64,000 nucleotides of DNA from Parerythrobacter_A sp963838735 (GTDB lineage: Bacteria; Pseudomonadota; Alphaproteobacteria; Sphingomonadales; Sphingomonadaceae). The position numbers and the translations under genes were made by a program. The notes under the pieces are model-generated. The model was not told the origin of the DNA. It searched no databases and worked only from the letters and a program-made list of their open reading frames with translations. Shown piece by piece: positions 62,296-64,000 of this stretch (position 1 is its first letter; every line of letters starts with the position of its first letter). Location: NCBI GenBank assembly GCA_963838735.1, contig CAWISG010000002.1, positions 62,001 to 126,000 of the forward strand, written 5' to 3'.

Positions 62296-63525
62296 ATGGC
62301 AACCGTAGCGGCCCGAAAACATTACCACGATATCGACGCGGCGCGTTCGGTGTTGATGTTCCTGTCCGTCGCGCTGCATTCGGGCACAGTCTATGCGCCT
62401 GCGCGGCCCTGGATTACCGATAATGTTGACCGCCTGGCATTTTTCGACTGGCTCATCTTCGGTTTGCACCTGTTCATCACGCCCACCTTCTTTTTCGTCG
62501 GCGGGTTCTTCACCGTCCTGTTGCTGAAACGCCGCGCACTGGCCGATTTCCTGTGGAACCGGTTCCTGCGCACGATGGTGCCGCTCCTATCCATTGCGCT
62601 GACCTTCAATATGGTGGAGCTGTATCTGCGTTACGTCCATGGGGGTGGCACTGCGTCGCCGTTGGGCTGGGTGGCGACCGATAATTTTGCACACGTCTGG
62701 TCCAGCGGGCTGTGGCAGCTGCATCTTTGGTTTCTGGTCAGCTTGATTCCGATGTTCTTTCTGTCCGGCGTCATCGACGCGATGCTGCCAAAGGACTCGC
62801 CCGTGCGGCGGATGGCAGTGCGTGTATCACAAGCTATCGGCGCTTGGCTGGACCGCAGCGGCAGCCTGCCCTTCGCTATCCTGCTAATCGCGCTGGCTAC
62901 CATCAACTTCGCAAATTACAGCGTAGCGGCGCAGGTGCCGGGTGCTTACGAGCCGCTGCTGCCCGGACTGCAAAGCCTGTACAAGATGGTGAGCGAAGCG
63001 CCGTTCTTCGTGTTGGGTATCATGGCGGCGCTGTCACCACGCCTGCTGGAGGGGCTGGTACGGTGGCGCGGCTGGATGCCGTGGGCTGCCATGCTTGCGT
63101 TTGCGGTCCAGCCTTATGCGTTTCCGGACAATAGCCCGCTGGAAGCGGCAGGGCGGCTATTCGCCAACCAGCTGGTAATGTGGGTGCTGGTGCTGTTCGT
63201 GCTCCAGTTCTTCCACCGTTACGGCAATTTCCAGAACGCGCGCACCACCTGGCTCGCCGATTGCGCACTGTCGATGTACCTCTTTCATCATTGCCTGGTC
63301 TATGTGCTGGGAAGCCTGTTTGCGGGTTATGACTGGCCGATTTTTTTGGAGTTCGCGTTGGTCACGGCGCTGGCGGCAGGCATCGTGATGGCGTTCCACG
63401 AATATGTCGTGCGCCGCGTGCCGGTGGTGCGGCTGTTGCTGAACGGCAAGACCGACGTGCCGGAGATAACCGCACGCCGTACGGGACGCCGCGCGCAGGT
63501 GCAAAGGGGTGCGCTCGGTTCGTGA
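62296..63525 (+). CDS. Acyltransferase family membrane protein (OpgC/Acyltransferase-3-like)
   Basis: A 409-residue polytopic protein with about ten helices. It begins MATVAARKHYHDIDAARSVL, with AGGGAG seven bases upstream; an alternative TTG lies at 62275. The family signature HDIDAARSVLMFLSVALHSG with its conserved His, and the middle SGLWQLHLWFLVSLIPMFFL, fit acyltransferase-3/OpgC proteins that acetylate or succinylate sugars at the membrane. The C-terminal tail after LLLNGKTD is basic. The donor and acceptor are not predictable. Located between the antiporter and clpP. Confidence 0.85.
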   Translation: MATVAARKHYHDIDAARSVLMFLSVALHSGTVYAPARPWITDNVDRLAFFDWLIFGLHLFITPTFFFVGGFFTVLLLKRRALADFLWNRFLRTMVPLLSIALTFNMVELYLRYVHGGGTASPLGWVATDNFAHVWSSGLWQLHLWFLVSLIPMFFLSGVIDAMLPKDSPVRRMAVRVSQAIGAWLDRSGSLPFAILLIALATINFANYSVAAQVPGAYEPLLPGLQSLYKMVSEAPFFVLGIMAALSPRLLEGLVRWRGWMPWAAMLAFAVQPYAFPDNSPLEAAGRLFANQLVMWVLVLFVLQFFHRYGNFQNARTTWLADCALSMYLFHHCLVYVLGSLFAGYDWPIFLEFALVTALAAGIVMAFHEYVVRRVPVVRLLLNGKTDVPEITARRTGRRAQVQRGALGS

Positions 63526-63624
63526 CCCGTTGGGCCGCACAAGGTTAAGGCCCTTGAACTCGCGATAGGCAGAGGCGACATAGGCGCTTCACCAGAAAAC
63601 CTCCTGACAGGACAGACCCCCTTT

Positions 63625-64000
63625 ATGATCGATCTCGGCGCGCAGCTTGGCGAAGCTCACGGCACGCAAGGCCAGTTCACCACCGACCCATTGACCGGCG
63701 CACTGGTGCCCGTCGTGGTCGAATCGACCAGCCGTGGCGAACGCAGCTTCGACATCTTCAGCCGCCTGCTGCGCGAACGCATAGTGTTCGTGACCGGGCA
63801 AGTGGAAGACAACATGGCCAGTCTCATCACGGCCCAGCTCCTGTTCCTCGAATCCGAGAACCCGTCCAAGCCGATTAGCATGTACATCAACTCGCCCGGC
63901 GGCGTGGTGACGGCCGGCATGGCGATCCATGACACCATGCAGTATATTAAGCCGCGCGTGTCGACCGTGTGCATGGGGCAGGCGGCGAGCATGGGCAGTT
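63625..64000 (+). CDS. clpP: ATP-dependent Clp protease proteolytic subunit ClpP (3' end beyond window)
   Basis: Serine protease subunit that joins ClpX or ClpA. The first 125 residues are visible. The N-terminus is MIDLGAQLGEAHGTQGQF, an extended sequence as in other alphaproteobacterial ClpP, then VPVVVESTSRGERSFDIFSR and YINSPGGVVTAGMAIHDTM. The catalytic Ser is about residue 122 in MGQAASMGS, just before the window edge. His and Asp lie outside. ATG at 63625; clpX is expected to follow. Confidence 0.95.
   Translation, partial: MIDLGAQLGEAHGTQGQFTTDPLTGALVPVVVESTSRGERSFDIFSRLLRERIVFVTGQVEDNMASLITAQLLFLESENPSKPISMYINSPGGVVTAGMAIHDTMQYIKPRVSTVCMGQAASMGS

Overview
The window is high-GC, gene-dense DNA with almost no non-coding space. 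It looks like a chromosome segment of an alphaproteobacterium of the order Sphingomonadales, probably Erythrobacteraceae. Support comes from gene content: an Entner-Doudoroff operon (zwf-edd-eda) continuing into an unusual PEP-carboxylase-like gene, the nitrogen-PTS enzyme I, families typical of the group (DUF1465, DUF3297, DUF465, DUF2254), a RodZ/CpoB pair, a ParA-RHH-SPOR cluster, and trigger factor close to clpP. The genus is not proven. No phage, IS element, CRISPR array or rRNA operon was seen. Two tRNAs are present, tRNA-Val(CAC) and tRNA-Leu(UAG).

Layout. 1-8.2 kb: 3' truncated cheA, a frame-disrupted MATE exporter, an orphan 2Fe-2S subunit, a TonB-dependent siderophore receptor with a perfect upstream palindrome, arsC and an MFS transporter. 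8.3-15.2 kb: phospholipid methyltransferase-like protein, membrane protein, lipB, a small lipoprotein, a citrate-lyase-beta-like protein lacking its acidic motif, a frame-disrupted old-yellow-enzyme gene, DUF2254 and nadA. 15.2-25 kb: MBL hydrolase, glpK, DUF1465, a divergent pair of DUF465 genes, ptsP, rodZ, cpoB, tilS and an L,D-transpeptidase. 25-31.8 kb: the zwf-edd-eda-ppc operon. 31.9-38.5 kb: transglutaminase, a frame-disrupted phytase-like lipoprotein, two exported proteins of unknown function, then two tandem paralogous regulators that join a LuxR-type helix-turn-helix to an alpha/beta-hydrolase domain lacking its catalytic residues. 38.5-50.9 kb: rimO, a K+ channel, a LysM/M23 peptidase, surE, serS, SOUL protein, sppA, pyrB with an inactive pyrC-like partner, DUF418. 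51-58.9 kb: a Sel1/SPOR protein facing a ParA-RHH-TPR/SPOR operon, DUF2721-der, a CHAP protein and DUF3297. 59-64 kb: tRNA-Leu, tig with a histone-H1-like tail, a Na+/H+ antiporter, an acyltransferase and the start of clpP.

How the genes work together. zwf, edd, eda and the PEPC-like gene overlap or nearly abut, and form a carbon-catabolic unit from glucose-6-phosphate to pyruvate plus possible anaplerosis. pyrB and its pseudo-dihydroorotase overlap by four bases and probably encode a two-protein aspartate transcarbamoylase. Many genes serve the envelope: rodZ, cpoB, L,D-transpeptidase, LysM/M23, the SPOR proteins, the CHAP protein, sppA.

The most promising candidate for an undescribed system is the tandem pair at 35.1-38.5 kb. 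It looks like a ligand-sensing transcription-regulator family in which a dead hydrolase fold may act as receptor. Four frame disruptions (two in the MATE gene, one in each of two others) are each repaired by removing one base from a short G/C run. That pattern suggests either base-calling errors or several recent lesions.
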